The notes: generated from the sequence alone by a model not told the origin. Shown: positions 8,698 to 17,799, counted from the first letter of the stretch. The stretch: DNA of 64,000 bases from Clavibacter sp. B3I6 (GCF_030816895.1 NZ_JAUSYL010000001.1:1116001-1180000); one strand, 5' to 3'. Numbers and translations are program-made.

Positions 8698-10080
8698 TCA
8701 GCGCTTCGGTGCCACCTGCGGGCCGTCCCAGGGTCCGGCGGATCCGGCCGGGTACTCCTCGAGCGGCACCTCGCCCGCGCGCCACGCGGCGATGACCGGC
8801 TCGACGATGCGCCAGCACTCCTCCGCCGTGTCACCGCGCACCGAGAGGCTCTCGTCCTGGGAGATGATGCCGTCGATCACCTGGCCGTACGGCGGCAGGT
8901 CGCCCGCGTCGAACGCGGTGACGAGCTCCGCGCGGTCGATGACGTCGGGGTCGGCCGGGCCGTTGACGTTGAGCTCCAGGTGCAGCTCGTCGGGCGCGAG
9001 GAGGATGCGGATCCGGTCCGGCTCCTGCGCTCCCGACAGGCCGGTGGGCACGTGCGGCGCCGGCTGGAAGGTCACGACGATCTCGCGCCGGTGGTCCTCC
9101 ATCGCCTTGCCGGAGCGCAGCCGGAAGGGCACGCCCGCCCAGCGCCAGTTGGCGATCTCCACGGTCATCTCGGCGAGGGTCTCGGTGCCGCGCGCGGGAT
9201 CCACGCCCTGCTCGTCGGCGTAGGCGGGGAGCTCGCGCCCCTCGACGGCGCCGGCCGTGTAGCGCGCGCGGCGGGAGGAGGCGACCGGGTCGCCGCCCCA
9301 CGGCCGGGTCGCGCGGAGCACGAGGGCCTTCTGGTCGCGGATGTCCCGCGCGTCCGTCGTGGCGGGCGGCTCCATCGCGAACACCGCCATCACCTGCAGC
9401 AGGTGGCTCTGGATCATGTCGGCGAGCGCCCCCGCCTTGTCGTAGTAGCGGGCGCGTCCCTCGAGCGCGAGCTGCTCGTCGTAGACGATCTCGACGCTCG
9501 CGATGTGCTGCGCGTTCCAGACCGGCTCGAGCATCCGGTTCGCGAAGCGGAGGCCGAGGAGGTTCCGCACGGTCGAGCGGCCGAGGAAGTGGTCCACCCG
9601 GTGCGTGCGCTCCTCGGGCACGAGCGTGGCGAGCAGCCGGTTGAGCGCCTGCGCGCTGGCGAGGTCCGTGCCGAACGGCTTCTCGAGGCACAGCGACGTG
9701 CCCTCGGGCAGCGCGATCCGCGTCATCGCCTCGCACGCGCGCTCCGTCACCGCGGGCGGCAGCGCGAAGTACACGGCCGGCGCGGCCTCGCAGACGGCGA
9801 GCAGGCCCTCGAGGTCCGCCTCCGCGGTGACGTCGGCGGAGCGGTACGTGGTGCCCGCGACCACGCGGTCGACCGCGGGCCCCTCCGCGCCGAGCGACGC
9901 GAAGGACGTGCGGACGACCTCGCGCCACCGCTCGTCGTCCCACTCCTCCGTCCCCGCGCCCACCAGCTGCAGGTCGAGGTCGGGGCGGTGGGCGAGGAGC
10001 TCGCCGAGGCCGGGGAGGAGGAGGCGCGCGGAGAGGTCGCCGCTGGCGCCGAGGATCAGGAGCGTGGAGGAGGCGGGCAT
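8698..10080 (-). CDS. zwf: Glucose-6-phosphate 1-dehydrogenase
   Basis: 460 residues. The enzyme oxidises glucose-6-phosphate to 6-phosphogluconolactone with NAD(P)+, the entry step of the oxidative pentose phosphate pathway. The N-terminal nucleotide-binding motif GASGDLSARLLLPGL is at residues 11-25, EKPFG at 133-137 and the active-site motif RVDHFLG at 161-167. It is somewhat shorter than the usual 480-515 residues, and no tal, tkt, gnd or opcA gene is adjacent, so this may be a second or divergent copy. The start is supported by TAGCCT 6 nt upstream with no ribosome-binding site. It is divergent from the GH15 gene. Confidence 0.88.
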   Translation of the reverse strand: MPASSTLLILGASGDLSARLLLPGLGELLAHRPDLDLQLVGAGTEEWDDERWREVVRTSFASLGAEGPAVDRVVAGTTYRSADVTAEADLEGLLAVCEAAPAVYFALPPAVTERACEAMTRIALPEGTSLCLEKPFGTDLASAQALNRLLATLVPEERTHRVDHFLGRSTVRNLLGLRFANRMLEPVWNAQHIASVEIVYDEQLALEGRARYYDKAGALADMIQSHLLQVMAVFAMEPPATTDARDIRDQKALVLRATRPWGGDPVASSRRARYTAGAVEGRELPAYADEQGVDPARGTETLAEMTVEIANWRWAGVPFRLRSGKAMEDHRREIVVTFQPAPHVPTGLSGAQEPDRIRILLAPDELHLELNVNGPADPDVIDRAELVTAFDAGDLPPYGQVIDGIISQDESLSVRGDTAEECWRIVEPVIAAWRAGEVPLEEYPAGSAGPWDGPQVAPKR

Positions 10081-10086
10081 GCGGCC

Positions 10087-10092
10087 AGGCTA
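10087..10092 (-). promoter_or_regulatory. Leaderless -10 box of zwf
   Basis: On the minus strand TAGCCT is followed by exactly 6 nt and the ATG at 10080, so transcription would start at or next to the first base of the start codon. Confidence 0.6.
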
Positions 10093-10137
10093 CGCGCGGT
10101 GGCGGGGATCGGCAGGCGGGCCGTGGGACCATGGCGC

Positions 10138-12012
10138 ATGGCCATGCGCATCGAGGACTACGCACTCATCGGGGACTGCCACACGGGAGCGCTGGTCGGA
10201 CGGGACGGCTCCATCGACTGGCTGTGCCTGCCGCGCTTCGACTCGGCGTCCATGTTCGGCGCGCTCCTCGGCACGGAGGAGCACGGCGCCTGGAAGCTCG
10301 CGCCCGACTCCCCCGACGCGACCGTCGCCCAGCGCACCTACCTCGGCAACACGTTCGTCCTCTGGACCCGGTGGGAGACGCCCGAGGGCGCCGTCGAGGT
10401 CACCGACTTCATGTCCATGGGCGACCGGCGGGCCGATGTCGTGCGCCGCGTCCGCGGGATCAGCGGCACCGTCCGGATGCAGGGCGACCTCCGCCTGCGC
10501 TTCGGCTACGCGACCGCCCTGCCGTGGATCCGCAAGCTCGACGGCGACGACCCGCGCCTCGTCGCCGTCGCGGGCCCCGACGCGGTCGTCGTCCGCGGCC
10601 CCGAGCTCACGGCGACGAACCACCACCACGGCGTGTCCTTCGAGGTCTCGGCCGGCGAGGCCGTCGACCTCGCGCTCACCTGGTACCCCTCGCACCGCAG
10701 CGAGCCGCCGGCGTTCGACGTCGACGCCGCGCTCGAGCACACGACCGAGTGGTGGGAGACCTGGGCGAGCTCCATCGAGCACTCCGGCCCCTACCAGGCG
10801 GCCGTCCGCCGGTCCCTGCTCGTGCTCCGCGCGCTCACGCATGAGGACACGGGCGGCATCGTCGCGGCCGCCACCACGAGCCTCCCCGAGCAGTTCGGCG
10901 GATCCCGCAACTGGGACTACCGCTACGTCTGGCTCCGCGACGCGTCGCTCACCCTCGAGGTGCTCCTCGCGCACGGCTTCGACGACGAGGCGGACGAGTG
11001 GCGCACGTGGCTCCTCCGCGCGATCGCCGGGGATCCGGGCGACGTGCAGATCATGTACGGCCTGAGCGGCGAGCGGTACCTCCCCGAGCGCGACCTCGAC
11101 AGCCTGCCCGGCTACGGGGGGTCCGGTCCCGTGCGCGTCGGCAACGGCGCGTTCGAGCAGTACCAGGCCGACGTGATCGGCGAGGTGATGCTGGCGCTGC
11201 AGGCGGCGCGCGACGCGGGCGTCGGCGAGACCGAGTTCTCCTGGCCGCTGCAGCGGGCCCTCATCGGCTTCGTCGAGGAGAACTGGGAGCGGCAGGACAG
11301 CGGCATCTGGGAGATCCGCGGGGCCGAGCAGCACTTCACGCACTCGCGGGCCATGATCTGGGCGGCGCTCGACGCCGCCGTGCAGGGCGTGGAGCGGCAC
11401 GGGCTCGACGGGCCGGTGGAGCAGTGGAAGGCGCTGCGCGACCGGGTGCGCGACGAGATCCTCGACCGGGGCGTCGACCCCGCGACCGGCGCCTTCCGCC
11501 AGCACTACGGGACGACCGAGGTGGACGCGTCGCTGCTGATCCTCGCCCAGGCCGGCTTCTGCGCCTACGACGACCCGCACATGCTCGCCACGGTCGAGGT
11601 GATGGAGCGGACCCTCATGCACGAGGGCTTCCTGCTCCGCTACGACACGAGCGCCGGCGTCGACGGCCTGCCCGCGGGCGAGTACCCCTTCCTCGCCTGC
11701 TCGTTCTGGCTCGTCGAGCAGTACGCCCGATCCGGCCGCGAGGCGGACGGCCGCGAGCTGATGGACCGGCTGGTGGGGCTCTCCAACGACGTCGGGCTGC
11801 TCTCCGAGGAGTACGACCCGGTCGGTCGACGCCAGGCCGGCAACGTGCCGCAGGCCCTGTCGCACCTCGCGCTCGTGCGGGCAGCGGATGCGCTGCAGGC
11901 CGCGGCCGCGGCGCAGCCGGACGATCTCGTCCGCGCGCACCGGCAGGGCGGCGCGGCGGCCGCGCACGCGCACGCGGCCCGGGCGCGGACGACGACGGTC
12001 TCCGCGGGCTGA
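10138..12012 (+). CDS. Glycoside hydrolase family 15 enzyme (glucoamylase/trehalase-like)
   Basis: 624 residues. The N-terminal beta-sandwich begins with RIEDYALIGDCHTGALVGRDGSIDWLCLPRFD in two conserved blocks, and the C-terminal (alpha/alpha)6 catalytic barrel contains NWDYRYVWLRDAS and GIWEIRG, the latter including the likely general-acid glutamate. GH15 members of this size in actinobacteria hydrolyse alpha-glucosides such as maltodextrin or trehalose. There is no signal peptide, so it acts in the cytoplasm. The start could be ATG 10138 or ATG 10144. It is divergent from zwf, which makes a link between glucose release and the pentose pathway plausible but unproven. Confidence 0.9.
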   Translation: MAMRIEDYALIGDCHTGALVGRDGSIDWLCLPRFDSASMFGALLGTEEHGAWKLAPDSPDATVAQRTYLGNTFVLWTRWETPEGAVEVTDFMSMGDRRADVVRRVRGISGTVRMQGDLRLRFGYATALPWIRKLDGDDPRLVAVAGPDAVVVRGPELTATNHHHGVSFEVSAGEAVDLALTWYPSHRSEPPAFDVDAALEHTTEWWETWASSIEHSGPYQAAVRRSLLVLRALTHEDTGGIVAAATTSLPEQFGGSRNWDYRYVWLRDASLTLEVLLAHGFDDEADEWRTWLLRAIAGDPGDVQIMYGLSGERYLPERDLDSLPGYGGSGPVRVGNGAFEQYQADVIGEVMLALQAARDAGVGETEFSWPLQRALIGFVEENWERQDSGIWEIRGAEQHFTHSRAMIWAALDAAVQGVERHGLDGPVEQWKALRDRVRDEILDRGVDPATGAFRQHYGTTEVDASLLILAQAGFCAYDDPHMLATVEVMERTLMHEGFLLRYDTSAGVDGLPAGEYPFLACSFWLVEQYARSGREADGRELMDRLVGLSNDVGLLSEEYDPVGRRQAGNVPQALSHLALVRAADALQAAAAAQPDDLVRAHRQGGAAAAHAHAARARTTTVSAG

Positions 12013-12015
12013 CCC

Positions 12016-12056
12016 GCGCGGCCCGGACGCGCGGGCGCGGCCCGGACGCGCGACGC
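12016..12056. repeat. Short imperfect tandem repeat
   Basis: The unit GCGGCCCGGACGCGCG occurs twice in the gap between two convergent genes. Probably slippage of GC-rich DNA; no function is apparent. Confidence 0.5.
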
Positions 12057-12069
12057 GACCCGCACGAGG

Positions 12070-12888
12070 TCAGCGGGTCGCGAGGAACCGCTCGACCGCC
12101 GACAGGGCGTCCGGGTGCCGCGGGGTGCCCGCGTGGGTCGCCCCGTCGAGCTCGACGAGCGTCGCGTCCGGTCGCAGCGAGCGCACGTGGTGCGCGGCCC
12201 GCAGACGCTCGGCGTCCCGCGTGCCCGCGACGAGGAGCAGCGGCACGGCGGAGCCGGCGAGGACCGCGTCGGGCACGCCCCGGTCCCACTCCGACTCGCG
12301 CATGTACGCGGCGAGCGCCCGGGCGTCGTCGGCGAGGAACGCGCCGCGCGTCGCGGGGTCGACGGGCTCGCCGCTGTGCCGCTCCCACGCGTCGAGGAAG
12401 CCGGGCATGCCGCCGTCCTCGAGCGCCTGGATGCAGCCGGGGAAGAACACGCGGTCGAAGACGCCGACGCCGCTCCGGGGGGATCCCCCGAGGCTCGACG
12501 TCGAGAGCAGCCGGTCGGGGTGCGCGGCGGCGAGCGAGAACCCGACGCGGGCGCCGAGGCTGTAGCCCACGTGGTGGACGACCCGGGCGCCGACCGCGTC
12601 GAGCACGGCCACGACGTCGGCGACCATCAGGTCCATGGCGTAGGCGGCCGGCTCGTGCGGCGTCCCGCTGCGCCCGTGCCCGCGGAGGTCGAGGGTGATC
12701 ACCGGCCGCGCGGGCGAGAGGGCGCGCACCCAGCCGAAGCCCCGCCAGATCGCCTGGGACAGCGCCGTGCCGTGCACCAGGACGACGGGCGCGTGGGCGG
12801 GGTCGCGCGGATCCTCGTCGTCGGGCCGGGCTCCGAACGCCCGGTAGGCGATGCCCGTGCCGTCGAGGGGGTTGGTCGCGGTGTCCAC
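12070..12888 (-). CDS. Alpha/beta hydrolase
   Basis: 272 residues from the GTG at 12888, chosen because TACCCT lies 8 nt upstream. Longer frames upstream are low-complexity. The oxyanion motif is VLVHGTA at about 36-42 and the nucleophile elbow GYSLG is at 108-112 (Ser110). DLRGHGRSG is the usual loop, and a C-terminal His lies in DGATHAGTP. The fold is certain; hydrolases of this type cleave esters, lactones or C-C bonds and the substrate cannot be told. It converges with the GH15 gene. Confidence 0.83.
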   Translation of the reverse strand: MDTATNPLDGTGIAYRAFGARPDDEDPRDPAHAPVVLVHGTALSQAIWRGFGWVRALSPARPVITLDLRGHGRSGTPHEPAAYAMDLMVADVVAVLDAVGARVVHHVGYSLGARVGFSLAAAHPDRLLSTSSLGGSPRSGVGVFDRVFFPGCIQALEDGGMPGFLDAWERHSGEPVDPATRGAFLADDARALAAYMRESEWDRGVPDAVLAGSAVPLLLVAGTRDAERLRAAHHVRSLRPDATLVELDGATHAGTPRHPDALSAVERFLATR

Positions 12889-12961
12889 GGGGGTCCAGGG
12901 TACGCGGGCCCCGTGCCCGACCGACCGTCCGGCCGGCCGGGGCACGCGCGGGTCGGGCGGG

Positions 12962-13147
12962 CTAGGCGGACGCGCCGTCGCCGTCCTCGTCGGTGCGGTG
13001 CGGCGTGTCCTCCTCGGGCTCGAAGTGGTCGGATCCGCCGTCGTGGCCCGCCGCGACACCGGTCGCACCCGCCGGGATCGTGCCCTCGCCGCCGATCTTC
13101 GCGTCGTCGTCGCCGTGCGCGTCGGTCGTGCCGTCGTGGTGGGTCAT
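12962..13147 (-). CDS. Small acidic hydrophilic protein
   Basis: 61 residues. The ATG at 13147 is preceded by GAGGAGG with good spacing. It is rich in Asp, Glu, Gly and His with no hydrophobic core, so probably disordered. Similar tiny acidic proteins are common in Microbacteriaceae genomes but I know no function. It stands alone between the hydrolase and the MarR gene. Confidence 0.6.
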   Translation of the reverse strand: MTHHDGTTDAHGDDDAKIGGEGTIPAGATGVAAGHDGGSDHFEPEEDTPHRTDEDGDGASA

Positions 13148-13304
13148 GTCCGTGCCTCCTCGTCGTCGCACGGCGCGCGCGCCGCGTCGTCGCGGCGCAC
13201 CGCGACCGGCGGTGTCCCCCCATCCTGCCCGCTCGCCCGCGCGGCGCCACTCCGCCTGTCCGTCGTCCGCCCGCTCGCAGGATCCCGTCACGGTCGCATG
13301 ATCG

Positions 13305-13328
13305 TTAGCCCGACTAATGAGCTACCCT
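13305..13328 (+). promoter_or_regulatory. MarR operator candidate and leaderless -10 box
   Basis: TTAG-N5-CTAA (13305-13317) is a perfect 13-bp interrupted palindrome. Six bp later is TACCCT (13323-13328), followed by 6 nt and the ATG at 13335. The palindrome lies over the promoter spacer, as expected for MarR autorepression. Sequence seen, binding inferred. Confidence 0.65.
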
Positions 13329-13334
13329 AATGAC

Positions 13335-13757
13335 ATGCCCGACGCCCCCGACCTCAGCCAGAGCCTGCGCGCGGGCGTCATGCGCCTCTCGCGCCGCCTG
13401 CGCGCCGAGAAGGCCGACCACGAGCTGAGCGACAGCCAGTTCGTCGTGCTCGCCCTCCTCCTCCGCGACGGGCCGACGAGCCCCGGGCGCCTCGCCGAGA
13501 TCGAGCGCGTCACCGCGCCGAGCATGAACCGCACCGTCAACCAGCTGGTCGACGCGGGCTACGCCGGGCGCGCCCCCGCGCCGGACGACGGCCGTCGCGT
13601 CACCGTGTCCGTCACCGCGTCCGGCCGTCGCGTCGTGCAGGAGACCCGTCGCCGACGGAGCGCCTGGCTCTCCCTCCGCCTCGCCGAGCTCACCGCCGAG
13701 GAGCGCGCCACGCTCGCCGACGCCGCCGTCCTCCTCGACCGGATGGCCTCCGCGTGA
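13335..13757 (+). CDS. MarR-family repressor
   Basis: 140 residues from ATG 13335, chosen over the in-frame ATG at 13317 because TACCCT sits 6 nt before it and the earlier ATG overlaps the operator. The winged helix-turn-helix includes LSDSQFVVLALLLRDGPTSPGRLAEIERVTAPSMN (two blocks) and the wing APDDGRRVTVSVT. It overlaps the downstream MFS exporter by 4 bp (GTGA), so it very likely represses that pump and itself, with release by an unknown phenolic or drug ligand. Confidence 0.9.
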   Translation: MPDAPDLSQSLRAGVMRLSRRLRAEKADHELSDSQFVVLALLLRDGPTSPGRLAEIERVTAPSMNRTVNQLVDAGYAGRAPAPDDGRRVTVSVTASGRRVVQETRRRRSAWLSLRLAELTAEERATLADAAVLLDRMASA

Positions 13758-15082
13758 GCGCCGTCTTCCGGAGCCTCCGCGCCCCGAACTACCGCATCTG
13801 GTTCGCCGGCGCCCTCGTGTCCAACGTCGGCACGTGGATGCAGCGCACGGCCCAGGACTGGATCGTCCTCACCGAGCTCACCCGCTACGACGCGACCGCC
13901 GTCGGCATCGTCATGGCCCTGCAGTTCGGCCCCATGCTGCTGCTGTCCCCCTACGCGGGCCTCATCGCGGACCGGTACGACAAGCGCCGCGTGCTGATGG
14001 TCACGCAGGGCGCCATGGCGGTCCTCGGCCTGGGTCTCGGGCTCGTCGTGCTCTCCGGCCACGCGAAGCTCTGGCACGTGTACGCCTTCGCGCTCCTGCT
14101 CGGCGTCGCATCCGCCCTCGACGCGCCCGCCCGGCAGTCGTTCGTGTCCGAGCTCGTCTCCGACGACGACCTCTCGAACGCGGTGGCGCTCAACTCCGCC
14201 TCCTTCAGCGCCGCGCGCATGATCGGGCCGGCCGTCGCGGGCGTGCTCATCGCGGGCGTCGGCACGGGCTGGGTCTTCCTCATCAACGCGGTGAGCTTCA
14301 TCGCGGTGCTCGTGGCGCTCACCCGCCTCCGCGTGGGCGAGCTCCGCCGCCCGGAGCGCGTCTCCCGCTCGCGCGGCCAGCTGCGCGAGGGCTTCCGCTA
14401 CATCGGCGGTCGGCCGGACATCATGGTGATCCTCGTCATCGTCTTCCTCGTCGGCGCCTTCGGCTACAACTTCCCGATCTTCACCTCCACCATGGCGAGC
14501 GTGGAGTTCGGCAAGGGCGCGACCGAGTTCGGCCTGCTCTCGTCGAGCCTCGCCGTAGGATCCGTGGCCGGCGCGCTCCTGTCCGCGCGCCGAGAGCGCC
14601 CCCGCATCCGCCTCGTCTTCGTGGGTGCCGCGCTCTTCGGGCTGGCCACCGCGCTGGCCGCGATCGCCCCCACGTACCTGCTGTTCGCCGGCGCGCTCGT
14701 CATCGTCGGCGTCGTCTCCCAGACCCTCATGACGAGCGCCAACAGCACCGTGCAGCTCACCGTCGAACCCCGCATGCGCGGCCGGGTCATGGCCGTCTAC
14801 ATGGCGATCTTCGTGGGCGGCACGCCGCTCGGCGCGCCGATCGTCGGCTGGATCGCCAACGAGTGGGGCCCGCGGGCGGCGCTCATGGTCGGCGCGGCGA
14901 GCGGGATCGCCTCCGCCCTCATCGCGATCGCCTGGCTGGTGCTGCACCGGCACCTGCGCGTGACGTACCGCATCCACCGGACGCCGCACCTGCTGGTGAC
15001 CCACGACGGCGACGGACGCGACCGACGCGAGGACGCGCGCGAGGACATCGAGGCCGACGAGGCGGTCGCCCGCCGCGCCTGA
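13754..15082 (+). CDS. MFS exporter
   Basis: 442 residues from a GTG that overlaps the MarR stop. There are twelve hydrophobic segments with the MFS motif between helices 2 and 3 (GLIADRYDKRRVL). The N-terminal FRSLRAPNYRIWFAGALVSNVGTWMQRTAQDWIV is typical of the EntS/TetA-like MFS_3 group of drug and siderophore exporters. The charged C-terminal tail after about 410 is cytoplasmic. Translational coupling to marR indicates an inducible efflux role; substrate unknown. Confidence 0.9.
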   Translation: MSAVFRSLRAPNYRIWFAGALVSNVGTWMQRTAQDWIVLTELTRYDATAVGIVMALQFGPMLLLSPYAGLIADRYDKRRVLMVTQGAMAVLGLGLGLVVLSGHAKLWHVYAFALLLGVASALDAPARQSFVSELVSDDDLSNAVALNSASFSAARMIGPAVAGVLIAGVGTGWVFLINAVSFIAVLVALTRLRVGELRRPERVSRSRGQLREGFRYIGGRPDIMVILVIVFLVGAFGYNFPIFTSTMASVEFGKGATEFGLLSSSLAVGSVAGALLSARRERPRIRLVFVGAALFGLATALAAIAPTYLLFAGALVIVGVVSQTLMTSANSTVQLTVEPRMRGRVMAVYMAIFVGGTPLGAPIVGWIANEWGPRAALMVGAASGIASALIAIAWLVLHRHLRVTYRIHRTPHLLVTHDGDGRDRREDAREDIEADEAVARRA

Positions 15083-15158
15083 TGCGGCCACCGCCCCGGG
15101 CGGGGCAGCGCCGGTCGGTCCGGTGCTCGGGCGGCCCCGCCGGCGCGGCCCCTCCGGC

Positions 15159-15728
15159 TCAGGGCGCGGGCGGCGTCGCGGCGCTCGGGGGCGCGTAGCC
15201 CACGTCGTCGAGGCAGTAGTCGAGGAAGCCGTCGACCGCGCGGAGGTACTGCCCGGTGTCGAGCGAGGCCCCGTCGGTGTCGGCACCGGACCGGAGCGCG
15301 TCCAGCTCGTCCGCGATCCGCGAGAACGACTCCACGAGCGGCTGCATGCCCTCGGGCGCCATCTCGGCGAGGGACGCGTTCCCCTGGCGGACCCGCTCGA
15401 GGAGCGTCGGGTCCACGGCCTCGCCGTCGCCGAGCGCCTGCACGAGCCGCGTCGAGTCGGGCAGCACCTGCGCGAGCGTCGAGCAGGTCGCGAGCTCGTC
15501 CTCCGTGGGCGGACCGGGCGCGCGCGTGACCTCCGGCTCGAGCGCCGCGGACCCGCCGCCGTCGGCGGGCGCGCTCGAGTCGTCAGGCGCGCCGGCGGTC
15601 GGCGGCGCCGTCGTGGGGGCCGGCTGCCCCGGATCCGCGGTACACCCCGCCAGGACGAGCGCCCCCGCGACGGAGACGACGAGGGCCCCGGACAGGGCTC
15701 GGCGTGACGTCCTGCGCGTGCGCGGCAA
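15159..15728 (-). CDS. Secreted lipoprotein with TTG start
   Basis: 189 residues. The start is a TTG at 15728 with GAGGAGG 5 nt upstream. It gives a basic n-region, a hydrophobic core and the lipobox LAGC, so the mature lipid-anchored protein begins at Cys about 30. A Thr/Pro/Ala-rich linker follows, then a helical domain (about 75-180) with two cysteines. I do not recognise the domain. It converges with the MFS gene and is divergent from the amino-acid permease. Confidence 0.78.
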   Translation of the reverse strand: MPRTRRTSRRALSGALVVSVAGALVLAGCTADPGQPAPTTAPPTAGAPDDSSAPADGGGSAALEPEVTRAPGPPTEDELATCSTLAQVLPDSTRLVQALGDGEAVDPTLLERVRQGNASLAEMAPEGMQPLVESFSRIADELDALRSGADTDGASLDTGQYLRAVDGFLDYCLDDVGYAPPSAATPPAP

Positions 15729-15824
15729 GCGGGCCTCCTCGGCGCATATCACGGATGTCGCCGCCCGCGGAAGGCCGGCGACGCGGGTTCCGGGGCGCGT
15801 GCCCCGTGCCACTACCGTATGCGG

Positions 15825-17357
15825 ATGACCCGAAGCGAGAGCGACCGCAGCGCCGTCCAGCCCGACCCCGGCTTCGTGGCGCAGGACTTCAGCCACGAGC
15901 AGGAGGGCTACCAGCACGGCCTCAAGCCCCGGCAGCTGCAGATGATCGCCATCGGCGGCGCGATCGGCACGGGCCTCTTCCTCGGTGCCGGCGGGCGCCT
16001 CGCCGCCGCGGGCCCCGCGCTCGCCATCGTGTTCCTGATCTGCGGCGTCTTCGCCTTCTTCATCCTCCGCGCGCTCGGCGAGCTGGTGCTGCACCGCCCG
16101 AGTTCCGGCTCCTTCATCTCCTACGCGCGCGAGTTCTTCGGCGAGAAGTTCGCCTACGCCGCCGGCTGGATGTACTTCCTCAACTGGGCGACCACCGCCA
16201 TCGTCGACGTCACCGCGGTCGCGCTCTACATGCACTACTGGTCGGCGTTCACGGCCGCGCCGCAGTGGCTCCTCGCCCTCATCGCGCTCGCCATCGTGCT
16301 CGCGCTCAACCTGGTGGCCGTCAAGGTCTTCGGCGAGATGGAGTTCTGGTTCGCGCTCGTGAAGGTCGCGGCCCTCGTGGTGTTCCTCATCGTCGGCATC
16401 GTCTGGCTCGCCTGGAGCTTCCCCGTCACGGTCGGCGGTGCCGAGGTGCAGACCGGCTGGACCGTGCTGCAGGAGAACGGCGGCGTCTTCCCCACCGGCC
16501 TCGTGCCCGTGGTCCTCGTCGTGCAGGGCGTGGTCTTCGCGTACGCGGCCATCGAGCTCGTCGGCACCGCGAGCGGCGAGACCCAGGACGTGGAGAGGGT
16601 CATCCCGCGCGCCATCAACTCGGTCGTCTTCCGCATCGCGATCTTCTACGTCGGCTCCATCGTGCTGCTCTCGCTGCTGCTCCCGTACACGGCGTACAGC
16701 GCCGACCAGAGCCCGTTCGTCACGTTCTTCTCCAGCCTCGGCTCCCCCGAGGTCGGCGCGATCGCCGGATCCGTCATGAACTTCGTGGTGCTCACCGCCG
16801 CCATGTCGAGCCTCAACGCCGGCCTCTACAGCACCGGCCGCGTCCTGCACTCGATGGGCATGAACGGCTCGGCACCGCGCTTCACGACCGTCATGTCGAA
16901 GGGCGGCGTCCCCTTCGGCGGGATCCTGCTCACCGGCTCCATCACGCTCCTGGGCGTCGGCCTCAACGCGGTCGTCCCCGACCAGGCCTTCGAGATCGTC
17001 CTCAACGTGGCCGCGCTCGGCATCGTCGCGGGCTGGGCCACCATCATCCTGTGCCAGATGCGCCTGCGGACGTGGGCCAAGCAGGGCAAGGCGACGGAGC
17101 CCACGTTCCGCCTGCCCGGCGCGCCCGTCACCTCGTGGCTGACGCTGGCGTTCCTCGTGAGCGTGCTCGTGCTGATGGCGATCGACTGGCCCATCGGGAC
17201 GCTCACGGTGGCGTCGCTCGTCGTGATCATCCCGCTGCTCGTCGTGGGCTGGTACCTGCAGCGCGATCGGATCCTCGAGATCGCGCGCGTGCGCGAGGGC
17301 ATCACGGGCCCGTTCCCGGTCACGGGACGCGACGCGTCCGACCAGCGGAGGCGCTGA
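15825..17357 (+). CDS. ansP: Amino-acid permease of the AAT family, asparagine-permease-like
   Basis: 510 residues from ATG 15825; an in-frame ATG also lies at 15819. The second is favoured because TACCGT (15813-15818) is 6 nt upstream, a leaderless pattern. Twelve membrane segments are visible, and the family signature GLKPRQLQMIAIGGAIGTGL with FLGAG precedes helix 1. The match to AnsP-type L-asparagine permeases is strong at the N-terminus, but related GABA, proline or D-alanine carriers cannot be excluded. It is a proton-driven importer in the plasma membrane and is transcribed alone. Confidence 0.85.
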   Translation: MTRSESDRSAVQPDPGFVAQDFSHEQEGYQHGLKPRQLQMIAIGGAIGTGLFLGAGGRLAAAGPALAIVFLICGVFAFFILRALGELVLHRPSSGSFISYAREFFGEKFAYAAGWMYFLNWATTAIVDVTAVALYMHYWSAFTAAPQWLLALIALAIVLALNLVAVKVFGEMEFWFALVKVAALVVFLIVGIVWLAWSFPVTVGGAEVQTGWTVLQENGGVFPTGLVPVVLVVQGVVFAYAAIELVGTASGETQDVERVIPRAINSVVFRIAIFYVGSIVLLSLLLPYTAYSADQSPFVTFFSSLGSPEVGAIAGSVMNFVVLTAAMSSLNAGLYSTGRVLHSMGMNGSAPRFTTVMSKGGVPFGGILLTGSITLLGVGLNAVVPDQAFEIVLNVAALGIVAGWATIILCQMRLRTWAKQGKATEPTFRLPGAPVTSWLTLAFLVSVLVLMAIDWPIGTLTVASLVVIIPLLVVGWYLQRDRILEIARVREGITGPFPVTGRDASDQRRR

Positions 17358-17367
17358 GCCACACCCG

Positions 17368-17799
17368 TCACCGCGATCCGCCGCCGCCGTCCTCCACCTC
17401 GGCGTCCGCGTCCCCGCCCGCGCCGTCCTGCCGGTTCCGTCCCGCCTCGCCGGAGCCGGCGGGGCTCGTCGGCCCGGGCGCCGCGGGCTGCGCGGGGTCC
17501 GGTCGGAGCCCGCGTCCGAAGGCGAGCATCTCGTCGCCGTGCTGCACGACCCACGCGACCGCCGCGTTGAGCGAGTCGCGCCGCGCGACCCAGACGCGCA
17601 GCCCGTCCGGTCCGAGCCCGCACGCGTACACCTCGTAGGTGAAGGGGTCGGCGAGGTCCGCCCGGTGGCGGAGCACCCACCCGAGCGCCGGCCCGTCGCC
17701 GACCCGCACGATCCACGCGCCTCGCACCGGATGCGCGTGCGGATGCCGCGGCACCGGGCTGATCGCGCCGGCGGCGTCGCCGCTCTGCTTGCTCCACAT
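17368..17799 (-). CDS. Unknown soluble protein
   Basis: 143 residues. The ATG at 17799 has GGAGGGG upstream, and the longer frame above it has no start signal. A central region (about 28-95) holds Trp-rich motifs (GAWIVRVGDGPALGWVLRHR, RVWVARRDSLNAAVAWVVQH), which suggest a compact beta/alpha domain. The last 45 residues are Pro/Gly/Asp-rich and disordered. There is no signal or membrane segment. It follows the HNH nuclease in the same direction with a 152-bp gap. Function unknown. Confidence 0.62.
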   Translation of the reverse strand: MWSKQSGDAAGAISPVPRHPHAHPVRGAWIVRVGDGPALGWVLRHRADLADPFTYEVYACGLGPDGLRVWVARRDSLNAAVAWVVQHGDEMLAFGRGLRPDPAQPAAPGPTSPAGSGEAGRNRQDGAGGDADAEVEDGGGGSR

